A DNA stretch of 64,000 nt, taken from NCBI GenBank assembly GCA_022827905.1, contig JAJEIQ010000027.1, forward strand, positions 62,001 to 126,000. The letters run 5' to 3'. Under the pieces are notes generated by a model, which worked only from the letters and a program-made list of their open reading frames with translations, was not told the origin of the DNA and ran no database searches. This document shows, one piece after another, positions 8,014-15,651 of this stretch. Source of the DNA: Pseudomonadales bacterium (GTDB lineage Bacteria; Pseudomonadota; Gammaproteobacteria; Pseudomonadales; Azotimanducaceae). The position numbers and the translations under genes are program-made. Each line of letters begins with the position of its first letter. Position 1 is the first letter of the stretch.

Positions 8014-8373
8014 TTAGGCCAAGGGCACCATCGCGGAGCGGCGAATTGTCCGGTCCCGCGTCAGGAGCGGCACATCATGCACGACGCTCGTTGCTGCGAT
8101 CAGTTCGTCCGCCGGGTCGCCGGTGAAGTCGAGGCGGGTGGACATACGCGCCACGGCGAAGTCGATGGGCCACAGGTGGATGCCATTCAGGGTTCGGGCC
8201 ACCTGCCGGTCGTCGAGATCGAGGTCGATGCGGCCGAGCTGCACGAGTTTCGAGAGCTCCCAAGGCACGATGGCCGACAGGCCCCATTCCTCCGTTGATA
8301 GCAGGGCCTGCTCCCGTGGCCGCAATTCGCCCCGCAGAGCGTAAACCAGGATGTGCGTGTCAAGGTTCAGCAT
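8014..8373 (-). CDS. PIN-domain ribonuclease toxin (VapC-like)
   Basis: This 119-residue PIN-domain protein is the probable toxin of a type II toxin-antitoxin pair; VapC toxins cut RNA. The first acidic residue is in LDTHILVYAL, the second in the SAIVPWELSKL stretch, and the last acidic cluster in DFTGDPADELIAATSVVHDVPLLTRD, the usual PIN layout. It overlaps the end of the upstream antitoxin gene. Two in-frame ATGs, at 8379 and 8373, are possible; the second begins MLNLDTH, the usual form. The system is complete on sequence and may be chromosomal and mobile. Confidence 0.85.
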   Translation of the reverse strand: MLNLDTHILVYALRGELRPREQALLSTEEWGLSAIVPWELSKLVQLGRIDLDLDDRQVARTLNGIHLWPIDFAVARMSTRLDFTGDPADELIAATSVVHDVPLLTRDRTIRRSAMVPLA

Positions 8374-8584
8374 CGGCATCCCAAAGCACGCCAGTGGAGA
8401 CGATGTCACCCCTTATCTTGATCTTGTGCCGCAGGCTGCCAATGAGCGGCTCGAAGCGCCGCTCGTAGGGCAGGACGCAAGCCACTGGCCTGCCGTGCTT
8501 GGTCACCACGAGGCCTTCCGGACCAAGCTGGTCCAGCAGTGCCAAGCACTGCTCCTTGAACTTTGCTGCCCCGATAGTTTGCAT
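8360..8584 (-). CDS. Antitoxin, Phd/YefM or VapB type
   Basis: This 74-residue protein begins MQTIGAAKFKEQCLALLDQL and continues GLVVTKHGRPVACVLPY, the typical N-terminal DNA-binding fold of the Phd/YefM antitoxins. The C-terminal tail (residues 45-74) would bind and neutralise the PIN toxin encoded immediately downstream and overlapping it by about 14 bases. Antitoxin-first order with overlap fits an autoregulated type II module. No operator palindrome was obvious in the short upstream gap (8585-8616). It lies between the mau operon and a symporter gene with no evident link to either. Confidence 0.85.
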   Translation of the reverse strand: MQTIGAAKFKEQCLALLDQLGPEGLVVTKHGRPVACVLPYERRFEPLIGSLRHKIKIRGDIVSTGVLWDADAEP

Positions 8585-8616
8585 GGCTCCGGCCTCCTTG
8601 CAAGAACGGACATATT

Positions 8617-10056
8617 TTATGACCAGTTGTGAAAGTTGTCCATATCAGATCTCCGAGCCAGCAGGGCGTAGGTGGCGCAGGATGTCGCCAAGGCTGGGAA
8701 CACTTCGTGGAGATGGGCCGACAGGCCGCTGACCAGCCAGGCCAGCAGCACCGGCACCCCGGTGGCCATGGCGCCGAGCGCCGCGCGGGCCGAGCCGCGC
8801 CGCCAGTGCAGGCCGAAGACGATGGCCGGGAAGAAGCACACGGCATACAGGCTGCCCGAGAAAATGGTCAGTTCGATGATGCCCGCCGGCGGGTCCAGGG
8901 CCAGGGCGGCGGAGACGGCGGCGAAGCCGATGATGCCCATGCGCGTCCAGGCGAGCGGCCGCTTGCTCGGCTTGATGGTCTTGATGATGTCGTTGTAGAG
9001 CACCGAAGCCGCCACCAGCAGCACGCTGTCCATGGATGACATGGCGGCGGCCAGGATGGCGATGATGAGGAAGTCCGACACCGCCAGTGGAAAGACGCTG
9101 CGGTCGTTGATCAGCAGCGGCACGATGTTGTCGGTGTCGGTGACGCCCTCAACCAGGAAGTGGGCGTACATGCCGATGGGGTAGAGGCAGAACTGCACCA
9201 AGGCGATCCCCGCCACGGACACCCACATGCCCACCTTCAGCGCCTTCTCATCGCGCAGGGCGTAGAAGCGGGCCACTTGCCGGGGATCGACCAGCAGCTT
9301 CAAGGAGCCGCTCAAGGCGATGCCCATGAGCACCACCAAGGGCACCGCGCCGCCGAACTCGAAGAGAATGGCGGTGTCCGGCCGCTCCCGCAGCTCCGGC
9401 AGGACGCCGACGCCGCCTGCCGCCGAGGTGACGAAGTAGAACATCAGCGCCGAGCCCGCCACCATCAGCAAGCCTTGGGCCACGTCGGTGCGCACCACGG
9501 AGACGAAGCCGCCCACGGAGGTGTAGAGCATGACAATGACCAGGGTCACCCCAATGGCGGCGGTGTAGGGAATCTGCAAAAAGTGCTGAAACAAGGCGCC
9601 TGCGCCTTTGAAGATGGCCATCAGGTAGAGCAGGCTGGAGGCGACCACCACCAGTGCGGACACCAGCCGCAACGTTGGGGTCTTTGGGGCGAAGCGGGCG
9701 TGCAGCAGGTCCGGTAGGGTGAGGGCATCCCATTGCGCGGCGAAACGGCGCACCTTCGGTGCCACGGTGGTCCAGGCCAGCCAAGTGAAGAACACCATGA
9801 CCCCGGCGTAGGCCAGCCACGGCAGGCCGTAGTCGTAGGCCTTGCCGGCGTTGCCGATGTAGCTGTTGGTGCTTGCGTAGGTGGCGAAGAAGGAAACCCC
9901 GATGACGAAGCCACCGGCGCTGCGCCCGCCGACGTAGTAGCCCGCAACCCCCTTTGCCCGCCGCCGGCCCAGGTTGGCGTGATGCAGCAGCAGCCCGGTG
10001 TAGGCCACGAGCAGCAGTCCGGCCAGCCAGTGCTCGGCCCACCAATCGACAGTCAC
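8617..10056 (-). CDS. Sodium:solute symporter (SSS family)
   Basis: This is a polytopic inner-membrane transporter of 479 residues with about 13 hydrophobic segments, in the SSS family of sodium-driven symporters (PutP, PanF, SglT relatives). Characteristic stretches are YYVGGRSAGGFVIGVSFFATYAST near the N-terminus (TM1-2) and ILAAAMSSMDSVLLVAASVLYND, the TM8 signature with sodium-binding Ser residues. I start at GTG 10056, preceded by GGCGGAG, although an open frame reaches 10137. The substrate cannot be read from sequence. Neighbours on both sides are unrelated, so there is no context clue. Confidence 0.88.
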   Translation of the reverse strand: MTVDWWAEHWLAGLLLVAYTGLLLHHANLGRRRAKGVAGYYVGGRSAGGFVIGVSFFATYASTNSYIGNAGKAYDYGLPWLAYAGVMVFFTWLAWTTVAPKVRRFAAQWDALTLPDLLHARFAPKTPTLRLVSALVVVASSLLYLMAIFKGAGALFQHFLQIPYTAAIGVTLVIVMLYTSVGGFVSVVRTDVAQGLLMVAGSALMFYFVTSAAGGVGVLPELRERPDTAILFEFGGAVPLVVLMGIALSGSLKLLVDPRQVARFYALRDEKALKVGMWVSVAGIALVQFCLYPIGMYAHFLVEGVTDTDNIVPLLINDRSVFPLAVSDFLIIAILAAAMSSMDSVLLVAASVLYNDIIKTIKPSKRPLAWTRMGIIGFAAVSAALALDPPAGIIELTIFSGSLYAVCFFPAIVFGLHWRRGSARAALGAMATGVPVLLAWLVSGLSAHLHEVFPALATSCATYALLARRSDMDNFHNWS

Positions 10057-10164
10057 GCGGGCTCCGCCCCCCATGCCGAGCGAAGATCGCCCCGGTTCAC
10101 CTCGGCGCCGATTGCCGCTATGCTTCGAGACACGCAACGCGGCCCCATCAATCCGTGGCTTCCC

Positions 10165-10347
10165 ATGCGCTACCTCATTCAGTTCGTCGTTCCCGCGCTC
10201 ATCCTGCTCGCCGTCATCGCCATCGTCAGCCGCAGCCGTAGGCAGGGCGATGATGAGGATGGCCGAGGCGTCTTCTTGGTGCTTCTGGTCATCGGCGCGG
10301 TGGCTGCCGTCGCGATTCTATTCGCGATTCAAGGGTATTTGGACTAG
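10165..10347 (+). CDS. Small two-helix membrane protein, unknown function
   Basis: A possible 60-residue protein begins MRYLIQFVVPALILLAVIAI. It has two hydrophobic helices (about residues 4-21 and 36-56) separated by a charged loop (SRSRRQGDDEDGR). The second in-frame ATG, at 10121, would add fifteen residues. The composition is clearly protein-like and membrane-protein-like, and the frame ends just before the Fic operator region. No ribosome site is strong, so this is a moderate call. The family was not recognised. Confidence 0.45.
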   Translation: MRYLIQFVVPALILLAVIAIVSRSRRQGDDEDGRGVFLVLLVIGAVAAVAILFAIQGYLD

Positions 10348-10381
10348 GGCGGGGAGTCAGGCCATGTCGGATGGCGCCGTC

Positions 10382-10441
10382 GTGGCGCGATTACGGCGCG
10401 AAGGTGGCGCAATACGTAAAAATGCGCCACAATCGCGCCAC
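10382..10441 (+). promoter_or_regulatory. Nested inverted repeats upstream of the Fic gene (probable operator)
   Basis: Two perfect inverted repeats are nested: GTGGCGCGATT at 10382-10392 pairs with AATCGCGCCAC at 10431-10441, and GTGGCGCA at 10404-10411 pairs with TGCGCCAC at 10423-10430. All four arms share a GTGGCGC core, with the outer arms extended by GATT. The site lies 20-79 bases before the Fic-protein start, and that protein has a winged-helix N-terminus, so autoregulation by binding these repeats is a reasonable inference. There is no T-run after the hairpin, so it is not a simple terminator. Confidence 0.6.
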
Positions 10442-10460
10442 TGCGACCGAAGGATGATCC

Positions 10461-11825
10461 ATGGCCGGCGACATCGAGGCATTGCTGGGCAGCATTAATG
10501 CATCAGGGCGTCCCTTGGCTTTGGCTGACCTGCTGGTTCGCCACCCGGAACTGCCGCGGCGCACTGCGCAGCGATGGCTGTCGCAGCTCCTCTCGGATGG
10601 GGCGATCCAAGCCGTCGGCGAGGGACGCGGACGTCGGTATCTTCGGTGCGAGCCCGACGCACTCGTTGCGGCGAACGAGGTGTTCCCGACTGCAATTCCG
10701 GTTTCCGAGGACAGTCAGGACATTCTTGCCTACCTCGACCGGCCGGTCGAAGCGCGCAAGCCCGTGGGCTACCAGCGCGAACTCCTAACGGCATACCGGC
10801 CGAACGACACACACTACCTCCCGGAGCCGTTGCGGCGCAGGCTGCGGATGTTGGGCCAACCCGCAGCCGCCGACAGCGAACCCGCTCCGGCAGGAACGTT
10901 TGGCCGTGCTGTCCTGAACCGGCTGTTGATTGACTTGTCATGGGCGTCGAGCCACATGGAAGGCAACACATACACTTGGCTGGATACGCGAGAGTTAATC
11001 GAGCGCGGCGATGCGGCCGAGGGAAAGGCGGCGATCGAGACGCAGATGATCCTGAACCACAAAGCGGCCATCGAGATGCTCATCGACAACGCCGACATTG
11101 CCGATTTCAACCGCTACACCGTGCTCAATCTGCACAGTGCGCTCGCCGAGAACCTACTCCCCAACCCGGCCGATGAAGGCCGGATTCGGCGACACAGGGT
11201 GGAAGTCGGCAAGAGCGTGTACCGACCGCCGACGGTTCCCGCCCAGATCGAGGAGCACTTCGATGTCCTGCTGGACAAGGCCGGGCAGATCGCCGATCCA
11301 TTCGAACAGTCGTTTTTCGCGATGGTGCACGTTCCCTACCTGCAGCCGTTCGCCGATGTGAACAAGCGCACGTCCCGGCTGCTCGCCAACCTGCCTCTGC
11401 TGCGCGCGAACCTGTGTCCTTTAACGTTTCTCGATGTGCCCGAGCCGGCCTATACCCGCGGGGTGCTCGGCGTTTACGAACTGACCCGAACCGAACTGCT
11501 GCGCGACCTCTACGTTTGGGCCTACGAACGCTCCGCCCAGGAGTATCTGGCCATGAAGCAGAACCTCGGGGACCCCGATCCCACGCGGTTGGCGTACCGG
11601 GAGTTCATCAAGAACGCTGTGCACGGCGTAGTCACCACGCTGCCGCCAGACACCTTGGCTTGGATCGACGCTCGTCTGGATCAGGTGCGAGCGGAACACC
11701 GCGCTCTCGTTCGGACCCATGTGGTCGACGACCTGCGCCGGTTGCACGAAGGTGTGCTGGCGCGTTACGGGTTGCGATTGCCGGACTATGAACGTTGGCG
11801 GGAGCGGCGGCAGGTGCCGCGGTAG
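10461..11825 (+). CDS. Fic-fold protein with winged-helix N-terminus and Gln in place of catalytic His
   Basis: A 454-residue two-domain protein. Residues about 1-65 form a winged-helix DNA-binding region (SGRPLALADLLVRHPELPRRTAQRWLSQLLSDG). Residues about 145-350 form a Fic domain. The autoinhibitory motif S-x3-E-G is present (S163 to G168, SSHMEG). The active-site loop reads QPFADVNKR (residues 295-303) where active AMP-transferring Fic enzymes have HPFxxGNGR, so the catalytic histidine is glutamine and the two glycines are Val and Lys. The C-terminal 100 residues are helical and unassigned. The start ATG follows AAGG. The gene is monocistronic behind the inverted-repeat operator. It may be a regulator that has lost AMPylation, or may use another chemistry. 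Confidence 0.82.
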   Translation: MAGDIEALLGSINASGRPLALADLLVRHPELPRRTAQRWLSQLLSDGAIQAVGEGRGRRYLRCEPDALVAANEVFPTAIPVSEDSQDILAYLDRPVEARKPVGYQRELLTAYRPNDTHYLPEPLRRRLRMLGQPAAADSEPAPAGTFGRAVLNRLLIDLSWASSHMEGNTYTWLDTRELIERGDAAEGKAAIETQMILNHKAAIEMLIDNADIADFNRYTVLNLHSALAENLLPNPADEGRIRRHRVEVGKSVYRPPTVPAQIEEHFDVLLDKAGQIADPFEQSFFAMVHVPYLQPFADVNKRTSRLLANLPLLRANLCPLTFLDVPEPAYTRGVLGVYELTRTELLRDLYVWAYERSAQEYLAMKQNLGDPDPTRLAYREFIKNAVHGVVTTLPPDTLAWIDARLDQVRAEHRALVRTHVVDDLRRLHEGVLARYGLRLPDYERWRERRQVPR

Positions 11826-11857
11826 AACGGTTGGACGGCGACGTTCAAACCCTTGGA

Positions 11858-13522
11858 ATGGCCATGAACCGGAACCTCATCATCACTGGCATACCGCGTT
11901 CCGGCAGCACCTTGGCCTGCTCCCTGCTCAATCGGCTGCCGGATGTGGTGGCCCTCAACGAAACCATGAACATCGGCGAATTGCTGGCCCTGCCGGATGC
12001 CGAGTCCCGGGTGCGGGCCATTGCGGACTACTTTGCCGAAACCCGCCGGACCATTGACCGGACCGGCAAGGTGCCCCAGCTTCGGGTTGCCGGTTCCGAA
12101 GGCAACATGTTTCTCTCCGAAGCCTCGACGGGGCGCAAGTCCGCCAAGCGCGGCAGTGCCCTGGTTGACATCGGCAAGGTTCTGCCGGCCGGCTATTGGC
12201 TGGCCCTGAAGCATTTGAATGCCTTTGCCGCCCTGTTGCCGGAACTGGGGCAACGCTTTGACTGCGTTGCCTTGGTGCGCAACCCGCTGGCGACCTTGGC
12301 GTCCTGGCATACGCTGGACCATCCCATGGGTGACGGCCACATGCCGGTGGCGGAGGCGTTGGATGAGCGGCTCGCCCAGCGGTTGGCGGGCATCGACGAC
12401 AGTAGCGAGCGCCGGTTGGCGCTGCTCGATTGGTACTACCGGCGTTTCACGGACTCCTTGGGGGCGGAGCGCATCCAACGCTACGAGGACATCATGGCCA
12501 CCAACGGCGGTTGCTTGGCCCAGGTTCTGCCATCGGCAAGCGACCTCCCGATTGTCGTGCGGGAGCCGCTTGAAAGCCGCAACGAAAGCCTGCTCTACGG
12601 TGCGGCGGCGGAGGCGAAAGCGGATGCCGAGGCGCTGCTCGAGGACCGTGGCCACGCTTGCTGGCGAGTCTATGAACAGGCGGACGTCAAGGCGCTTCTG
12701 GGCCACTATCGAAAACGGGACGCGACGCCGCAGGCGGCGGAAGACGCGGTGCCGGAGGCGGATGAGGCGGGAGAGTATCGGCCAAAGGTGGGGTTCATGA
12801 TCGTCGGTGCGCAAAAGTGCGGCACGTCGGCGCTCTGGGGGTATCTTGGCGCACACCCCCAAGTGGGCATGTCCTCTCCGAAGGAGGTGCAACTGTTCAG
12901 CGACCCAGACTATTCATCCGATTGGCCTCCTCAGGAGATTGATCGACGCTACGCGCCCTGGTTCCGGCACTGCCCGGACGCTGAGGTTAGAGGCGAGGTG
13001 ACGCCGATCTACCTGTTCTTCCCTGAAGTGGCAGTTGAACTGAAGCGCTACAACCCGAATCTAAAGTTGATCGTCCTGCTGCGGGACCCGGTGGAAAGGG
13101 CCATCTCCAATTACTATATGCAACGGGCCAGACACAAGGAGAAGGCGCCCCTGTGGCTGGCCCTGCTAGCCGAGCCTTGGCGCTTGCGGCGCTGTGCCAG
13201 CCCGCGCCAGTGGGGGTCAGCGACCCGCGTGTGCAGTTACCGCGCCCGCGGCCTGTACAGCCTCCAACTGCGCAACCTGCATCGGCACTTCCCCCGCCAG
13301 CAAGTGCTAATCGTGCGCAGCCGTGATTTGGCGCAGGACCACCAGGCCGTGCTGCGCCGGGTCTTCAACTTCCTAGGTGTTGCCGAGAACGTGGAGATTC
13401 CGGCGCACACCGTCCTGCCCGGCGAACGGCACAGCAAGCGCGGCCATCCGATCCTGTCAGCGTTGCTTCGATTGAGCTATTTGGCGGAACGGTGGCGGGC
13501 GCGGGGGCTCTACGATCTATGA
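11858..13522 (+). CDS. Tandem sulfotransferase fusion protein
   Basis: One protein of about 554 residues carries two sulfotransferase domains in tandem. Domain 1 has the PAPS 5'-phosphosulfate loop IPRSGSTL at about residue 12 and a 3'-phosphate region VALVRNPLATLASW. Domain 2 begins near residue 312 with GAQKCGTSALWGYL, followed by VLLRDPVERAISNYYMQ, a complete PAPS-binding pair. Each half is about the size of a stand-alone sulfotransferase (250-300 residues), and they are joined by an acidic linker near residue 290-305. The start is ATG 11858 or 11864; neither has a strong ribosome site. The next gene begins 13 bases downstream. The likely job is O-sulfation of a glycan or polysaccharide made by the neighbouring glycosyltransferases. 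Confidence 0.85.
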   Translation: MAMNRNLIITGIPRSGSTLACSLLNRLPDVVALNETMNIGELLALPDAESRVRAIADYFAETRRTIDRTGKVPQLRVAGSEGNMFLSEASTGRKSAKRGSALVDIGKVLPAGYWLALKHLNAFAALLPELGQRFDCVALVRNPLATLASWHTLDHPMGDGHMPVAEALDERLAQRLAGIDDSSERRLALLDWYYRRFTDSLGAERIQRYEDIMATNGGCLAQVLPSASDLPIVVREPLESRNESLLYGAAAEAKADAEALLEDRGHACWRVYEQADVKALLGHYRKRDATPQAAEDAVPEADEAGEYRPKVGFMIVGAQKCGTSALWGYLGAHPQVGMSSPKEVQLFSDPDYSSDWPPQEIDRRYAPWFRHCPDAEVRGEVTPIYLFFPEVAVELKRYNPNLKLIVLLRDPVERAISNYYMQRARHKEKAPLWLALLAEPWRLRRCASPRQWGSATRVCSYRARGLYSLQLRNLHRHFPRQQVLIVRSRDLAQDHQAVLRRVFNFLGVAENVEIPAHTVLPGERHSKRGHPILSALLRLSYLAERWRARGLYDL

Positions 13523-13535
13523 TAGGCACCAGCCT

Positions 13536-15554
13536 TTGACCGAAGCTCAGTCAGCTTGCATCCTAGTCGCCGGAGACGCCGGGGCGAGCAGTTCCCCGCT
13601 GGCGCAGTGGCTGGCCGGCCTAGGCTTCCATAGCCCATCCTTAGGCCAATCAAGAGACGCTTTGCGCATCAACGGGGACTTTCTGGCCACCCTGGGCTGC
13701 CATTGGTGGGATCCCGAACCGCTCCCGGATGGCTGTTTCTCGAACTCGGCGGCCGTGGAAGCGCAGGCTGAAATCGGCACCTTGCTCGATCAGATGGCGG
13801 ATGCCGACGGCGATGTCCTGCTCCAGGATGCGCCTTTGGCCCGCTTGGGGCCGTTGTGGCTGGAGGCACTTAAGGCGCGCTTTGAGCCGGTCGTGATCGT
13901 GCGGGTTCTGAGCCGGGCGGATGCTGCCTTCCGAGCGTTGTCCCCGGGTGCTTGGGGGGACGCCGAATCACCGTCCATAGCCTGCCGAGCCCACTCTGAC
14001 CTGCTGTGGCTGCATTGCAATCTGGAGCTTGAGCGCTGGACGCGCGGCGAGCAGCGGTTGCTTTTGACCTGCGATGAGCTCGCACAATCGCCGCAAGAGG
14101 GTGGCCACCGGCTACTCTTGGCGCTTGAACAGGCGCTGGGCCGTGCGCTGCCGGCGCTCGATGCGCCGGTGTTGCCGAAGGTGCCGATTGCGGCCGAGCC
14201 GCTGCCCTCCGACCGCGACCGGGCTCTTGAATGCATCTATCAGGCCTTGAGCGCGCCAGCTGGGGACCAAGACGCCAAAGACTGTCTGGAAGCGGCTCGG
14301 GGCCAATTGCAGGTGCGGGTTCCGGCACCGCACCAAGTGTTCGACACTTCCGCCGATGTCAATTTGTTCCACGAGGCGCGTTTGCAGCGTTTCGTTAGCT
14401 TGTGCGAGTACTTGCCCGAGTTCCCCGGAGTCTCCTCCGTGCGGCGGGTCTCGGACCGAATCGTTCGCCGTGTCTGGCGCCGCCGCGGACCGCGGCCTGC
14501 CGATCCGCCCTTCCTTTTCATATCCGGCAACCCAGCTGCGCGGAGCCATCTCTACCGGGTGAGGAACCCGATCGAGGGCTTGCGCCGCTTGGGTGCGCCC
14601 GCCTGCTGGATGTCGGCGAAGATGTTGGGGCGTTGCGACGTTAACCGCATCAACGCCCGCTGTGTCATCCTGCATCGATGCGCCGGGGATGAGGCCATCA
14701 ACGCGCTCATTCACTGGTGCCGAAGGCGCGGAGTGCCTATTGGCTATGACATCGACGACTTGATTTTCGATGCCGACATCATGCGTACAGGCACCATTGA
14801 TTTCATTGCCAACCTTCCGGAGCCGGAGCGGGACGCTTGGTTTGAGAGCGCCAGGTGTCACTGGCGCCTCATGGCGGCGGCGGACTTTTGCCTAACGCCA
14901 ACCGAGGTGCTGGCCGAGCATGCCCGCCGGGTCAATCCGCAAGTGCGAGTGGTCGAAAACGGATTCAGCGCTGAAGTGCTGGCGTTGTCGGAACTGTGGC
15001 GCAGCCGTGGCTTGCGCAGCAGCGGCCCGCGCGTGGGCTACGCCAGCGGCACCGCCACCCATGAAGCGGACTTCGCAACCATCGCCCAACCCCTTGCGCA
15101 AGCACTCAAGCGCCAGCCGAACCCAAGCTTCACCTTGGTGGGCAGCTTGGACCTCGCACCCTACGAAGAACTGTTGCCTGCGGCACAGTTGGAACGGCGC
15201 CCGCTGGTCGAACACGTCAACCTCGCCCACGAACTGGCACGGTTCGACATCAATCTCGTCCCGCTGCAGCCCGCCAACCCCTTCTGCGATGCCAAAAGCC
15301 CCCTAAAATACTTCGAAGCGGCCTTGGTCGGCGTCCCCTCCCTCGCCGTCGCCAACCCGACGTACAAGGAGCTGATCCGGCACGGGGAAAACGGCTTGCT
15401 GGCGCATTCGGAAGACGAATGGGCAGCGCACATCACCTTGTTGGCGAACAATGCCGACTTGCGGGCGCACCTAGGGGCGCAGGCGCGTCAGGAATGCGTG
15501 GCAAGGTTTCATGCCGACCGGCTAGCAGAGAAGTACCTGCAATTGCCGGTTTGA
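13536..15554 (+). CDS. Degenerate sulfotransferase domain fused to GT4-like glycosyltransferase
   Basis: A 672-residue fusion. The N-terminal half, about residues 1-230, has the layout of bacterial glycan sulfotransferases (P-loop region ILVAGDAGASSSPLAQWLAG, then a parallel beta-strand VVIVRVLSR in the 3'-phosphate position). The P-loop lacks the usual HRSGTS, so PAPS binding is doubtful. The C-terminal half (about 300-672) is a glycosyltransferase of the GT-B type: FLFISGNPAARSHLYRVRNP, the conserved YDIDDLIFDADI, and the donor segment SPLKYFEAALVGVPSLAV. The start codon is TTG at 13536 with no clear ribosome site, so the true start may differ. It follows the tandem sulfotransferase by 13 bases and is probably cotranscribed. 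Confidence 0.75.
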   Translation: MTEAQSACILVAGDAGASSSPLAQWLAGLGFHSPSLGQSRDALRINGDFLATLGCHWWDPEPLPDGCFSNSAAVEAQAEIGTLLDQMADADGDVLLQDAPLARLGPLWLEALKARFEPVVIVRVLSRADAAFRALSPGAWGDAESPSIACRAHSDLLWLHCNLELERWTRGEQRLLLTCDELAQSPQEGGHRLLLALEQALGRALPALDAPVLPKVPIAAEPLPSDRDRALECIYQALSAPAGDQDAKDCLEAARGQLQVRVPAPHQVFDTSADVNLFHEARLQRFVSLCEYLPEFPGVSSVRRVSDRIVRRVWRRRGPRPADPPFLFISGNPAARSHLYRVRNPIEGLRRLGAPACWMSAKMLGRCDVNRINARCVILHRCAGDEAINALIHWCRRRGVPIGYDIDDLIFDADIMRTGTIDFIANLPEPERDAWFESARCHWRLMAAADFCLTPTEVLAEHARRVNPQVRVVENGFSAEVLALSELWRSRGLRSSGPRVGYASGTATHEADFATIAQPLAQALKRQPNPSFTLVGSLDLAPYEELLPAAQLERRPLVEHVNLAHELARFDINLVPLQPANPFCDAKSPLKYFEAALVGVPSLAVANPTYKELIRHGENGLLAHSEDEWAAHITLLANNADLRAHLGAQARQECVARFHADRLAEKYLQLPV

Positions 15555-15560
15555 ACCAGT

Positions 15561-15622
15561 CGAGGGCAAGATGCCCTTGCTCTCGGCGTTTCCCTTTGGA
15601 GCGAGGGCGTCCCGCCCTCGAA
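15561..15622. repeat. Second copy of the dispersed GC-rich palindromic repeats
   Basis: Two units lie in the 97-base gap after the fusion gene: the AAGAT-centred unit (CGAGGGC...GCCCTTG) at 15561-15579 and the unit with the GGAGCGAGGGCG start at 15598-15622. Both match units at 2056-2160, more than 13 kb away. Here they sit between two convergent genes, which would suit a terminator-like role. Confidence 0.7.
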
Positions 15623-15651
15623 CCGGCCACGCGAACCAGCTAGGGAGCCGC

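Noticed and set aside
8014-8584. A defence island around the toxin-antitoxin pair and the Fic-fold gene
   Set aside because: Only these two items are present, with a symporter and a small membrane gene between them. No nuclease, helicase or restriction gene was seen.
10382-10441. Reading of the inverted repeats before the Fic gene as a transposon end or terminator
   Set aside because: No transposase, no target duplication and no T-run; the place next to a winged-helix gene fits an operator better.
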